A stretch of DNA of 64,000 nt from Polaromonas sp. SP1. Its GTDB lineage: Bacteria > Pseudomonadota > Gammaproteobacteria > Burkholderiales > Burkholderiaceae_C. The notes beneath the pieces are model-generated. The model worked only from the letters and a program-made list of their open reading frames with translations, made no database searches and had not been told where the DNA came from. This document shows, piece by piece, positions 45,901-53,312 of the stretch. Positions within the stretch are counted from its first letter, which is position 1. Each line of letters starts with the position of its first letter. The stretch lies in NCBI RefSeq assembly GCF_003711205.1, contig NZ_CP031013.1, forward strand, positions 1,833,501-1,897,500, given 5' to 3'. A program made the translations under genes and the position numbers.

Positions 45901-45956
45901 GCGAGCCCAATGCCGCCGCCACGCCAGCTACTATCCGCACGGCTCCCCAATCATGA
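39909..45956 (+). CDS. 2015-residue surface protein: DUF11/SdrD-like/Ig-like domains plus predicted outer-membrane barrel
   Basis: The ATG at 39909 is chosen because it begins a signal peptide (MLFRLPRKLLISCMLLLFWAAAQAA); no strong ribosome-binding site. Order: DUF11-type N-part to about 350; CarboxypepD_reg-like domain about 476-594 (GTVYNSVTNQPIAGATVQLID); DUF11 about 600-727; SdrD B-like domain about 736-792 (FADCSRDGVQDAGEPGIPGVRIYLEDG); Pro/Ala linker to about 955; Ig/invasin-like domains about 974-1160; then some 800 residues of alternating amphipathic strands, beginning near LLTLAYDSDK and closing with LYLRVRFKFDENVF. An aromatic-ended strand is typical of BAM-inserted barrels; 17 residues follow it. 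The next gene starts within its stop codon. Inferred role: outer-membrane anchor or exporter of the neighbouring fibres. Confidence 0.8.
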   Translation: MLFRLPRKLLISCMLLLFWAAAQAAPTPAGTVISNTASATFVDATTGLSARVNSNTVNTTVSAMEALTLNASQNLLIGVGASFTINHNLANTGNVATNYLVTASVAGGSAFTPLNLQVVLDVNGNGLVDAGEPVVPAGGVVPVAIGATAGLLITGQIPAGAVPGQTAQLSLVAASQLQNATATNTDTINLTNGAAVQVSYAASSSTATQGVALDFTARATNNGNMAASPANVTVNGAPAALFILRAPVPVNTTFTSAQPATNAGAQTLYHLTGGAANSYVTVVPAGSVVDAVAWSLPSLAQGALFQGRFSVLVNSNAAGNVSGAAYADWTDAAAPLTTASNTVVLPLPARAAGIFFYTNNTYTNRAAQSTPGSPLYVQTDAAICNADPATIGTVPVTIVSQLTGDSETYTATETGPNTGIFRILPNVPTANAATHIVASGDGILEVLRNDTVTATITACGGISVSATTTLLVDPSGTVYNSVTNQPIAGATVQLIDITGAGNGGTPGGPAVVFQADGVTPAPSVVVTGADGFYEFPLVLNSTYRLVVTAPAGFSFPSLSPAAQQPAGRLIDTPGSYGGNFVVAGVAVHFDLPMDPGAGTGGLFIQKTANKKTAEIGDFVDYSVKINNVAAAALPAAVVNDSLPAGFAYVRGTARLNGAALADPAGGAGPNLQFAVGTIAANAQPVLTYRVRVGAGSQSGNGVNTAQAMSGAVRSNSSSVRVQIVGGVFSNKAYVIGKVFADCSRDGVQDAGEPGIPGVRIYLEDGTYAVTDEEGKYSFYGLEPRTHVAKIDNITLPAGATLVVLNNRNAFDAGSRFVDLINGELHKADFAIAECTPGIREQIAARRKALGNPSEITQAAGTLLQANRAAVTDSRTLPASGAMGLPGAQQNNATGNTVAPLPGTTGTLGAVGDTGGPGAPNARLPKPIYTPLSVEPAQPASAAAAEAAPAEQPLLPLEDLLPELNAETAFVGLVDDQLLPVAQTRVRVKGPLGARFELTVNGQPVPATQVGKKSSLEKNKVVAWEYIGVDLKPGRNTLAVRALDSFGNARGTAQLTLRVPGALAKIEIAAPAQLVADGTTAVSVAVALRDAQGLPVTARTQVTLQASLGQWQTPDLDARQPGTQVFVEGGEGRFLLLPPAQPGKAELVAGSGTVKSAAAIEFMPNLRPMIAAGIVEGTINLRSLNPSALQPAQSGDVFERQIQSSARSFGGGKGTAAARTALFLKGKVLGSSLLTLAYDSDKPGDTALFRDIQPNQFYPVYGDSSARGFDAQSTGKLYVMLQNGTNYALLGDYSTQSDNAARQLTQYSRALNGVKGRYQDGAVTVEGFASRTSTTQLVQEFRANGTSGPFLLNIDGVVNSQQVNILTRSRSQSSVIVKDTPLTQFTDYEIEPLSGRLLLKAPVASVDTDLNPVFVRVSYSVDSGGAKHTVSGAEARLQVTPAITLGASVMRDTNPADRQNLDGLNATVKLGEKTVATGEIARSSTDLQGSGSGQRVEIRHEDQALQARVWGAKTSAGFYNPNSVQSAGQSEYGAKIGYAVDEKNRVVGEALRTANSVTGASQTGAELKLEHSLPGNVKVEAGVRYSSANTAAALSGPALPGSTLPIVPTPAALAAGSSEEVGTTTARVKVTVPVPDVPQADVYGLAEYAIDGSGGREIGIGGNYAINSTTRAYARHDFVNSLKSIYTLNTATSQYTTVAGINTELTDSTQLFNEYRMGDSINGRTSEAALGLRRLWRLDNGVGLTASVQRIKPISGVVIDDSSALTLGADYTAAATWKASGQLQWQTSTTSSSWLLTGALANKLDDNWTLLNRGLYSEQTSLGGTGGKRELITAQSGVAYRPVESDVWNALGRIEYKKDSDSTLGPGLNRDESGLILSTHLNVQPSRHWTTSARYAAKWGSDKSNGISSRSFTQLIGGRSTWDLTQQWDVSLQAYRTWGNGAAETAVGVEVGYLAWKNMWVSVGYNFKGFKASDMTGEAYTQRGLYLRVRFKFDENVFGEPNAAATPATIRTAPQS

Positions 45957-48900
45957 TGCTCTTTCAACGCTCCCTTTCCAGCCCCGGCCTGCCACGCAAG
46001 CCGGCGCCGTCGCGCGGCCTCTTTGGGGCTGGCCGGGCCGCATGGGGCGCCGCCTTCCTGTTGCTGGCCGCGCCTTGGGCGACGGCGCAGACGACCTACA
46101 ACTTCACCGGCGCAGTGCAGACCTACACGATTCCTGCGGGCGCCAGCGGCATCCAGATGCAAGCTTCGGGCGGGGGCGGCGGCGGCGCCGGATCCGATTC
46201 GCCCGGCAACGGCGGCAACGGCGCGCGGGGCGTCACGGCCACGGCCACCTATTTTGCAGCTCCGGGCACCGTCATTAATGTGTTTGTCGGCGGCGGTGGC
46301 GGCTTCGGTGTCGTCTCGACCGGCACGTTCAGCTGCACCACCTCGGCGGGCGCGGGCGGCTCAGCCAGTGGCGCTGGCGGTTTCGCCGGCGGCATGGGCG
46401 GCCAGGCCGGTTGCAGCGGTTACTCTGGCGGCGGCGGCGGCGGCGGCGGCGCCAGCGTCGTCGCCACGTCCGGCAATGTCCCGCTGCTGATCGCCGGCGG
46501 TGGCGGCGGCGGCCAGGGCGGCGCGCTGAATGTGGCCGGCCGCGCGGGACTGAACTCCACTGCGGTGGGCACCCTGCCAGGGAGCGCCGGCACCGTGGGC
46601 GGCACCACCACCGACGGCGGCGGCGGCGGGGGCGGCGGCGGCGGATGCCCCGGCGGCGCGGGCGGCGCCTTCAATCCTGACAGCACGACACCCAACAACA
46701 CGACCCAGGCGGCCGGCGGCCGGTCCTGCGCGAACACCGGCTTGGGCGTGACGACCCCGGCGGTGGCCGCCACCGGCGGCCTGGGCGGCAACGGCGCCAC
46801 CACCAATGCTGCTGCCGGCACCTCGGGTACCGCCGGTTCCGTCACCCTCACGCCGCTGTACCCGACGCTCAATGTCGCCAAGTCGCAGCCCAGCCCGGCG
46901 CTGCGCGTGGGCACCAACAGCACCTACACCCTGACGGTCACGACCTCCGGCACGACGCCGGCCTATACGGCCCGCGTCCTGGACCAGTTGCCCGCCAACA
47001 TGACCTTCGTCAGCGCCACCGGCACCGGCTGGACCTGCAGCACGTCAGGCACCACCCTGGTGACCTGTGACTTCGTCGGCACGATTGCGGCCAACGGCGG
47101 CACGGCTTCGGTACAGATCACCGCCACGCCCACCAGCGTGGCCCAGGTGGTCAACCGCGTCTCGGTGGGCACCGGGGGCAACACCCCGCCGGCGGCCTCC
47201 ACCTGCACGGCCGCCAACACCCCCAGCGCGGGTTGCGGGGCGCCGGTGACCAACACGCCCACCATCGTCACGCTGGGCCTGGTCAAGTCGGCGCCCTCAC
47301 CGGCGCTCAAGGTCGGCACCAACAGCGCCTACACGCTGACCGTCACCAACACCGGCACGGTAGCCACCACCACGGCCCGCGTGGTCGACCAGCTGCCCGC
47401 CAACATGACCTTCGTCAGCGCCACCGGCACCGGCTGGACCTGCAGCACCTCGGGCAACACGCTGGTGACCTGCGACTACACCGGCAGCATTGCGGCCACC
47501 AACGGCACCTCGGTGATCACCGTGACGGCCACACCCACCAGCACCGCCAGCGTGACCAATTTCGCCTCGACGGACCCGCGCGGCGGCACGGCCACCCCCA
47601 CGCCCACCACCTGTACCGCCGCCAACGCACCCAGCGCCGGTTGCGCGGCGCCGGTGACCAACACGCCCACCATCGTGATCCTGGGCCTGGTGAAATCCAC
47701 GCCCACACCGGCCTTGCGGACCGGCATCAACAGCGCCTACACCCTGACCGTGACCAACACCGGCACGGTGGCCACCACCACGGCGCGCGTGCTGGACCAA
47801 TTGCCCGCCAACCTGACCTATGTGAGCGGCACCGGCACCGGCTGGACCTGCAGCACCGCGGCCAGCGGCGGCGGCACTCTCGTGACCTGTAACTACAGCG
47901 GCAGCATCGCGGCCGGCGGCGGCACCTCGGCGCTCACCATCACGGTGGCGCCGACCAACACCACCACGGCGATCACCAACTACGCGTCGGTCGACTCCGA
48001 CGGCGGCACGGCGCCGCCGGTTCCCACCACCTGCACGGCCGCCAATGCACCGACGGACGGCTGCGCCGCGCCGGTCACCAGCAGCGTGGTACTGGGCCTG
48101 GTGAAGTCGGCGCCCACGCCTGCGCTCAACGTCGGGACCCAAAGCGCCTACACGCTGACCGTGACCAACAGCGGCAACGCCGCGGCCACCACCGCCCGCG
48201 TGCTGGACCAGCTGCCCGCCAACATGACCTTCGTCAGCGCCACCGGCACCGGCTGGACCTGCACGCCCGCGGGCAGCACGCTGGTCACCTGCGACTTCGC
48301 CGGCGTGATCGCACCCGGCGGCACCGCGGTGATCACCCTCACCGCCACGCCAACCACCTCGGCGTCGGTGACCAATTTCGCGTCGGTCGACCCGAGCGGC
48401 GCCGCCGCACCGCCGACGGCCACCACCTGTACCGCAGCCAACACGCCCAGCGCAGGTTGCGCGGCGCCCGTCACCAACACACCGACCGCCCCCGTGCTGG
48501 GACTGGTCAAATCCGCCCCCAGCCCGGCGCTGCAGGTTTTCTCCAACAGCGCCTACACGCTGACCGTGACCAACAGCGGCAACGCCGCGACCACCACCGC
48601 CCGCGTCGTGGACCAGCTGCCCGCCAACCTGACGTTTGTCAGCGGCACCGGCACCGGCTGGTCGTGCTCGGCGGCCGGCGGCGGCGGCGCGCTGGTGACC
48701 TGTAACTACAGCGGCAGCATCGCCGCAGGCGGCGGCACGTCCGCCGTGGTGATCACGGTGACGGCCACCAGCAATGCGGCAACCACCAATTACGCCTCGG
48801 TCGACCCGACCGGCGGCACCACGCCCCCCACACCCACCACCTGCACCGCGGCCAACGCGCCGAGCGCGGGTTGCGCGGCGCCCGTCACCAGCACCGCCGG

Positions 48901-50335
48901 CCGGGGGATCGCCGGCACCGTGTATGCCGACGTGAACCACAACAGCGGCCTGGAAGCCGGGGAGTCGGGTATAGGCGGCGCCGTCCCCCTGTTCGTCAAG
49001 CTGGTGCCTTTGTCCGGCGGCGTCTGCACCGGCCCGGCCGTGGCGTCGGCCCCGGTCACCCTGAGCACCGGCGCCTACAGCCTCTCGAGCGTGCCCGAAG
49101 GCAGCTATTGCCTCGTGCTCGACGGCAACGCCACCCCAAGCGATGTGGCGCCGGCTTACCCCACCGGATGGATAGGCACGGAGAACCCCACCGGCGTGAT
49201 CCAGCTGACGGTCGGCGCCGCGCCGCCGTCGCCGCAAAACTTCGGCCTCTACAACGGCAGCACGCTGAGCGGCACTGTGTTTGCCGACAACGGCACCGGC
49301 GGCGGCCCCAACAACGGCGTGAAGTCCGCCACCGAGCCGGGCCTGGCCGCCATCACCGTCAACGCCATGCAGGGCGCCACCACGCTGGACAGCGAACCCA
49401 CCGCCAGCGACGGCAGCTTCATCCTCTGGATTCCTGCTTCTGCCAGCGGCACCGTGGTCGTCACGCCCGTGCTGCCGGCCGGCTACACCGCCACCGGCGG
49501 CTCGGCCGGCACCACCGGCGGCAGCTACACCCGCCCCAGCGTGAGTTACACCGCCGGATCGGGCCTCATCCGCACCGGCCTCACCTTCGGCATGGTGGCG
49601 CCCAACACCCTGGGCCCCAACGGCGCGCAGACCGCCCAGCCCGGCACCGTCGTGTTCTACGCCCATACCTATAAAGCCGGCACTGGCGGGTCGGTCACGT
49701 TCTCGATCGCCGGCACCGCCACGCCGGCCAGCCCGGCCTGGAACCAGGTGCTTTACCAGGACAGCAATTGCAGCGCCACGCTGGAAGCCAGCGAGCCGCA
49801 GGTCACCACCGCCTTCACCGTCACAGCCGGGCAAACCCTCTGCCTGATCGTCAAGCAGTTTGTGCCCGCCGGCGCCGGCCAGGGCGCACAAAACAGCGTC
49901 GCGCTGAGCGCCGCCTTCACCTACACCGGCTCGGCCCCGGCACTGGCCGTCACCACCCTGCTCGCCACCGACATCACGACGGTAGGCCAGGCGGGCGACC
50001 TGTCACTGGCCAAGCTGGTGAGCAACGTGACCCAGTCGCTTCCCGCCGCCACCAGCGTGAGCGCCAATCCCGGCGACACGCTTCAGTACACCCTGACCGC
50101 CACCAACAACGGCTCCCTGCCGCTGTCGACACTGTTCGTGAACGACTCCACACCGGCCTTCACCGGCTTTGTTTCCACAGCCTGCCCCGGCGCACTGCCC
50201 ACGGGCATCACGGGCTGCACGGTGACGACGCAGCCTGCGGTGGGGGCGCAGGGGGCGTTGAAGTGGACGTTCACGGGGTCGCTGGCGTCTGGTGCGCAGT
50301 TGGTGGTGACTTACCGCGTCAAGGTGGATCAATAG
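45953..50335 (+). CDS. 1460-residue exported glycine-rich/DUF11 tandem-repeat protein
   Basis: Overlaps the barrel gene by four bases (ATGA). Signal peptide to about residue 45 (LLLAAPWATAQ). Residues about 46-300: a glycine-rich domain starting YNFTGAVQTYTIPAGASGIQMQA with long Gly runs. Residues 306-982: five DUF11 repeats of 135-137 residues, each with LVKSxPxPAL, YTLTVTNxG, TARVxDQLPANxTFVSxTGTGW, and two C-x8-C-like cysteine pairs. Then two SdrD B-like segments (VYADVNHNSGLEAGESGIGGAVPL and VFADNGTGGGPNNGVKSATEPGL) and C-terminal DUF11 modules ending LVVTYRVKVDQ. No cell-wall or lipid anchor. Probably a long disulfide-braced surface fibre; the only close partner for outer-membrane passage is the upstream barrel protein. 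Confidence 0.83.
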   Translation: MMLFQRSLSSPGLPRKPAPSRGLFGAGRAAWGAAFLLLAAPWATAQTTYNFTGAVQTYTIPAGASGIQMQASGGGGGGAGSDSPGNGGNGARGVTATATYFAAPGTVINVFVGGGGGFGVVSTGTFSCTTSAGAGGSASGAGGFAGGMGGQAGCSGYSGGGGGGGGASVVATSGNVPLLIAGGGGGGQGGALNVAGRAGLNSTAVGTLPGSAGTVGGTTTDGGGGGGGGGGCPGGAGGAFNPDSTTPNNTTQAAGGRSCANTGLGVTTPAVAATGGLGGNGATTNAAAGTSGTAGSVTLTPLYPTLNVAKSQPSPALRVGTNSTYTLTVTTSGTTPAYTARVLDQLPANMTFVSATGTGWTCSTSGTTLVTCDFVGTIAANGGTASVQITATPTSVAQVVNRVSVGTGGNTPPAASTCTAANTPSAGCGAPVTNTPTIVTLGLVKSAPSPALKVGTNSAYTLTVTNTGTVATTTARVVDQLPANMTFVSATGTGWTCSTSGNTLVTCDYTGSIAATNGTSVITVTATPTSTASVTNFASTDPRGGTATPTPTTCTAANAPSAGCAAPVTNTPTIVILGLVKSTPTPALRTGINSAYTLTVTNTGTVATTTARVLDQLPANLTYVSGTGTGWTCSTAASGGGTLVTCNYSGSIAAGGGTSALTITVAPTNTTTAITNYASVDSDGGTAPPVPTTCTAANAPTDGCAAPVTSSVVLGLVKSAPTPALNVGTQSAYTLTVTNSGNAAATTARVLDQLPANMTFVSATGTGWTCTPAGSTLVTCDFAGVIAPGGTAVITLTATPTTSASVTNFASVDPSGAAAPPTATTCTAANTPSAGCAAPVTNTPTAPVLGLVKSAPSPALQVFSNSAYTLTVTNSGNAATTTARVVDQLPANLTFVSGTGTGWSCSAAGGGGALVTCNYSGSIAAGGGTSAVVITVTATSNAATTNYASVDPTGGTTPPTPTTCTAANAPSAGCAAPVTSTAGRGIAGTVYADVNHNSGLEAGESGIGGAVPLFVKLVPLSGGVCTGPAVASAPVTLSTGAYSLSSVPEGSYCLVLDGNATPSDVAPAYPTGWIGTENPTGVIQLTVGAAPPSPQNFGLYNGSTLSGTVFADNGTGGGPNNGVKSATEPGLAAITVNAMQGATTLDSEPTASDGSFILWIPASASGTVVVTPVLPAGYTATGGSAGTTGGSYTRPSVSYTAGSGLIRTGLTFGMVAPNTLGPNGAQTAQPGTVVFYAHTYKAGTGGSVTFSIAGTATPASPAWNQVLYQDSNCSATLEASEPQVTTAFTVTAGQTLCLIVKQFVPAGAGQGAQNSVALSAAFTYTGSAPALAVTTLLATDITTVGQAGDLSLAKLVSNVTQSLPAATSVSANPGDTLQYTLTATNNGSLPLSTLFVNDSTPAFTGFVSTACPGALPTGITGCTVTTQPAVGAQGALKWTFTGSLASGAQLVVTYRVKVDQ
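46868..48899 (+). repeat. Five tandem ~405-bp DUF11-coding repeats
   Basis: Units begin at 46868, 47273, 47681, 48092 and 48497, spaced 405, 408, 411 and 405 bp, all multiples of three. The units are close enough at DNA level to allow slippage or recombination that changes copy number without breaking the frame. Confidence 0.85.
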
Positions 50336-50350
50336 GATTTAAGTGTTTTA

Positions 50351-50399
50351 GGGCTCCAGCCCAGGCGCTGTCTTGGGTTTTAGCTCCTGAATTGATAGC
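50351..50399 (+). repeat. 49-bp bipartite repeat, copy E (after the DUF11 locus)
   Basis: GGGCTCCAGCCC (50351-50362), 20-bp spacer, GCTCCTGAATTGATAGC (50383-50399). Here the 17-bp module is in the reverse orientation relative to copies A-D. It lies 16 bp after the last stop codon of the locus. Confidence 0.82.
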
Positions 50400-50423
50400 A
50401 CTACGTTTCCCGCTCTTTGTTCT

Positions 50424-50487
50424 CCGTTCAGGCTGAGCTGTCGAAGCCCTGAACCGCAACAGCCCTTCGACGCCTCAGGGCGGACGG
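50424..50487. repeat. REP-type hairpin
   Basis: CCGTTCAGGCTGAGCTGTCG (left arm 50424-50446, ending GAAG) pairs with the arm 50465-50487 at 17 of 23 positions, loop 18 bases. It resembles the 'CTTCGACAGGCTCAGGGCGAACGG' type of interspersed palindrome known from many proteobacteria. It may end transcription or protect the 3' end of the DUF11 transcript. Confidence 0.6.
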
Positions 50488-50536
50488 GTAGCGCGACACC
50501 CCGAGGCCAACGGAGATGGCAAACAGGGAACAGTTC

Positions 50537-50995
50537 TCAACCCGGTAGCAGAGGCAAATCGGCCTTCTTGAGCGTGCGCAGCACAAAGCTCGACTTGCTG
50601 TGGCGTATGCCTTTGATCTTGTAGAGCCGCTCGCGCAGCAGGCGTTCGTAATCCTTGGTGTCGTGCACGGCGATGCGCAGCAGGTAGTCGTACTCGCCGG
50701 ACACGAGCCAGGCCTCAATCACCTCGGGAATCGCCGCCAGCGTTTCGCCGAATTTCTCCAGCGTGTTGTCGGAATGGCTGTCGAGCGTGACCTGCACCAT
50801 CACCGTGTCGCCCAGGCCCAGCGCCTGCGCATTGAGCCGCACGGTGTAGCCCTCGATCACGCCGGCTTCCTCCATCTTCTTGATGCGGCCCCAGCAGGGC
50901 GAAGGGCTCAGGCCCACGGCCTGGCCGATGTCTTGCAGGCTGGTGCGTGCGTCGGCCTGCAAAACCTGAAGGATTTTCCGGTCTAAAGTGTCCAT
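50537..50995 (-). CDS. Lrp/AsnC-family transcriptional regulator
   Basis: 152 residues, the standard length. The N-terminal helix-turn-helix is LDRKILQVLQADARTSLQDIGQAVGLSPSPCWGRIKKMEEAGVIEGY; the C-terminal RAM ligand domain includes LGLGDTVMVQVTLDSHSDNTLEKFGETLAAIPEVIEAWLVSGEYDYLLRIAVHD. Such proteins respond to an amino acid and usually control its transport or metabolism. Its target is not adjacent: the neighbours are the DUF11 locus and a two-component operon. Autoregulation from the 187-bp upstream gap is likely. Confidence 0.93.
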   Translation of the reverse strand: MDTLDRKILQVLQADARTSLQDIGQAVGLSPSPCWGRIKKMEEAGVIEGYTVRLNAQALGLGDTVMVQVTLDSHSDNTLEKFGETLAAIPEVIEAWLVSGEYDYLLRIAVHDTKDYERLLRERLYKIKGIRHSKSSFVLRTLKKADLPLLPG

Positions 50996-51139
50996 CCGGG
51001 TAATTTATCTGAAATTTGCGATTCCACAGATTTTTTATCTGTTTACGGAGAAATCAGCAGCAAATCAGGCAAATTATTCGGGGCCACCCAGGCGATACTT
51101 TCTTCCATGGCAGCGGGCTTACCGGTCCGTCTGGCAAGA

Positions 51140-51177
51140 CAAAGCCCCCATCAGGTTACCGCCTGCTGGGGGCTTTG
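51140..51177 (-). terminator. Candidate terminator after the histidine kinase gene
   Basis: CAAAGCCCCC (51140-51149) and GGGGGCTTTG (51168-51177) form a perfect 10-bp stem just beyond the kinase stop at 51183. The T-tract on the minus strand is short (TCTT), so efficiency is uncertain; on the plus strand ATTTTT follows. Confidence 0.55.
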
Positions 51178-51182
51178 ATTTT

Positions 51183-53312
51183 TCAGGTCGCGCACTGCAG
51201 GCGCAACTCCAGGCAAACGCCGCCGTCCAGGTTGCGTGCGGTGATGGTGCCGCCCATCTTGGCCATATAGGTTTTGGCGACAAACAGGCCCTGGCCGCGC
51301 TGGCCCGCCGCGCCGGTGTCGGGCTGGCCGGACACACCGTACTCGAAGATCTTCTCCAGCAGGCCGGCCTCGATCTGCGGGCCCAGGTTGCTGATGGTGA
51401 TCACGGCTTCAGGCGCGGTGCCTTCCTGCGCCTGTTGCGACAGCGTGATGCGGATCAGGCTGCCGGGCAGGCGATGGCGCTCGGCATTGCGCAGCACGTG
51501 CGACACCACGTCTTCCAGCGAATACTCGTCGGCGCGCACCCTGACCGGCTGCGCCAGCGGCTCAAACGCCACGCCCGGGATGCCCGCGGCGGCGGCGTTG
51601 CGCGCCACATGGCTGAGGAACTCATTGGCGTCCAGCGTCTGCACATTGAGCGCGGTGGACTCAAAGGCTTCGCTCGGCGAGGCGCTGCCGTAGAGCACGC
51701 GCACAGCCTGCTGCATGCGGCTGATGTAGCGGTGCGCCGGGTCGTCGGCATTGCCGTGCAGCACCATCAGCGACTGCAGCGGCGACATGATTTCGTGGCC
51801 GACCGCATGCCAGGTGTCTTTTTCCTGGGCGATGCGGATCTGCTCGCGGCGCACGTCTTCGTTCACGCGCTGCAACAAATCCTGCAGGCCGCCGGCCAGC
51901 ACGCCCAGTTCGTCGCCGCCGCGCAAATCCGCCAGGTCCACCGTGGCCAGGTTGTCGCTGGCGCGCACGCCCTTGGACACGGTGGCGGCGCGGCGCGTGA
52001 GCTCGGTGATGCGGCGGATGATGCGCAGCTCAATGGCCAGCCAGGTCACAAAGATGGCCAGCAGCATGCCGCCCACAAACCAGGACACGCGGGTGGCCAC
52101 GGCCGTGAGCGCCTTGTTGACGGTGCGGATGTCGCCGGTGAGCGAGAGCTCATAACGCCCCAGCGGTGTGCTGATGGTCTCGGCGCTGGTGATAGGCGCG
52201 TCGTACCCGTCGACCTGCAGCCGGCGGATCAGGGAGGCGATCAGCGGTGAAGAACGCTCCGTGGCCTCGGCGCCCGACAGTGCCACGATCTCGGTGCTGG
52301 CGCCGCCAGCGCCCAGTTTGCGGATGCGCAGCTTTTCGCCGGGCAGCAGCAGCGGCGTGAGTTCAGCCCAGGAGAAGGGCGCCGTGGCGCCTGCGGCATT
52401 GCTGTCGAACAACAGCTTGCCTTCACCGGGCGCCAGCATTTCCACCTGCACCTTGATCTGGTCCAGGTCGGCCGGCGGCCAGACGATGCCCGCAGGCCCT
52501 TTGGAAAAGAGCGCTTCGCGAAACAGCTCCACCGGCAGCCGCACGCTCACAAAGGCGCGCCGCGCACATTCCGGGTCTGCGGCCAGCGTGCCGTCCACAC
52601 AGCGGCTGTCTTGCCACAGCCAGCCGCGAAAATCGCGCACCGGCCGGCTGGCCGGCGTGATGGGACCCTCGTCGGCAAAGCCCACCAGCCGCCCCCGGGC
52701 GTTGGCAAAAGGCGCGGCGTTGCGGCCCTCGTCCAGGGCCTGCATGGACTGGAAAGGCGCAATCCAGCGGTAGCGTTGCCCGCGCATGTCCACCGTGATG
52801 CGGGCGCGGTGCGCCAGGCTCAAATCCAGCGTGCCTGAGGTATGGGGCACCAGCGGGCCGCTGTTGAAACTGCCGACGGCATAGATAAAACCGCCGGCGA
52901 AGGGGTTGTTGCCGACGGCCACGCACATCGAGGCCGCATCGGGGTACTGCACCAGGCAGCCGGCCATCTCCACCGCCTGCTGGGCCTTGTTGCGGTCGTC
53001 AAAATCGATGGCCGAAAACGGCAGCACCAGCGGGCGCAGCGGCGTGACCTCGCGGTCGTAGGCCGTGGGGTTGAGCAGCACCAGCTGGCCGGTGGGGTGG
53101 CGCAGCTTGGCCGCGATCTGCGCCTGGTTTTTGCGAAACCCGTCCTGGTAGTTGCGGTAGCTGCGTTCTTTTTCGTCCTGCAACACGGCGAGCGCCAGCG
53201 CCACGGTGGCCAGACCCAGCAGCAGGAAAGCACCGCGAAAAAATACCCGCAGTCCGAAGGGCACGCGCGCCGGCAGCAGGCGCTCGACATCCTGGCGCGT
53301 GGGCAGCTTCAT
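51183..53312 (-). CDS. Membrane sensor histidine kinase
   Basis: 709 residues. TM1 about 24-45 (FFRGAFLLLGLATVALALAVL), a large periplasmic sensor domain about 46-405, TM2 about 407-428 (SWFVGGMLLAIFVTWLAIEL), a HAMP-like linker, then the kinase core. The H-box is atypical: WHAVGHEIMSPLQSLM near residue 505, with M in place of the usual RTP context. The N-box is HVLRNAERHR near 600 and the G-box GQGLFVAKTYMAKMGG near 680. The sensor ligand is unknown; it may be extracytoplasmic with four or more cysteines. It overlaps the response regulator by four bases. Confidence 0.92.
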   Translation of the reverse strand: MKLPTRQDVERLLPARVPFGLRVFFRGAFLLLGLATVALALAVLQDEKERSYRNYQDGFRKNQAQIAAKLRHPTGQLVLLNPTAYDREVTPLRPLVLPFSAIDFDDRNKAQQAVEMAGCLVQYPDAASMCVAVGNNPFAGGFIYAVGSFNSGPLVPHTSGTLDLSLAHRARITVDMRGQRYRWIAPFQSMQALDEGRNAAPFANARGRLVGFADEGPITPASRPVRDFRGWLWQDSRCVDGTLAADPECARRAFVSVRLPVELFREALFSKGPAGIVWPPADLDQIKVQVEMLAPGEGKLLFDSNAAGATAPFSWAELTPLLLPGEKLRIRKLGAGGASTEIVALSGAEATERSSPLIASLIRRLQVDGYDAPITSAETISTPLGRYELSLTGDIRTVNKALTAVATRVSWFVGGMLLAIFVTWLAIELRIIRRITELTRRAATVSKGVRASDNLATVDLADLRGGDELGVLAGGLQDLLQRVNEDVRREQIRIAQEKDTWHAVGHEIMSPLQSLMVLHGNADDPAHRYISRMQQAVRVLYGSASPSEAFESTALNVQTLDANEFLSHVARNAAAAGIPGVAFEPLAQPVRVRADEYSLEDVVSHVLRNAERHRLPGSLIRITLSQQAQEGTAPEAVITISNLGPQIEAGLLEKIFEYGVSGQPDTGAAGQRGQGLFVAKTYMAKMGGTITARNLDGGVCLELRLQCAT

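Noticed and set aside
46868..48899. Tandem repeats considered as a CRISPR array or satellite
   Set aside because: Units are about 405 bp, coding and in frame, with no unique spacers.
47297..49891. A second minus-strand open frame of about 860 codons
   Set aside because: Antisense to the tandem DUF11 repeats; open only because of repeat and codon bias.
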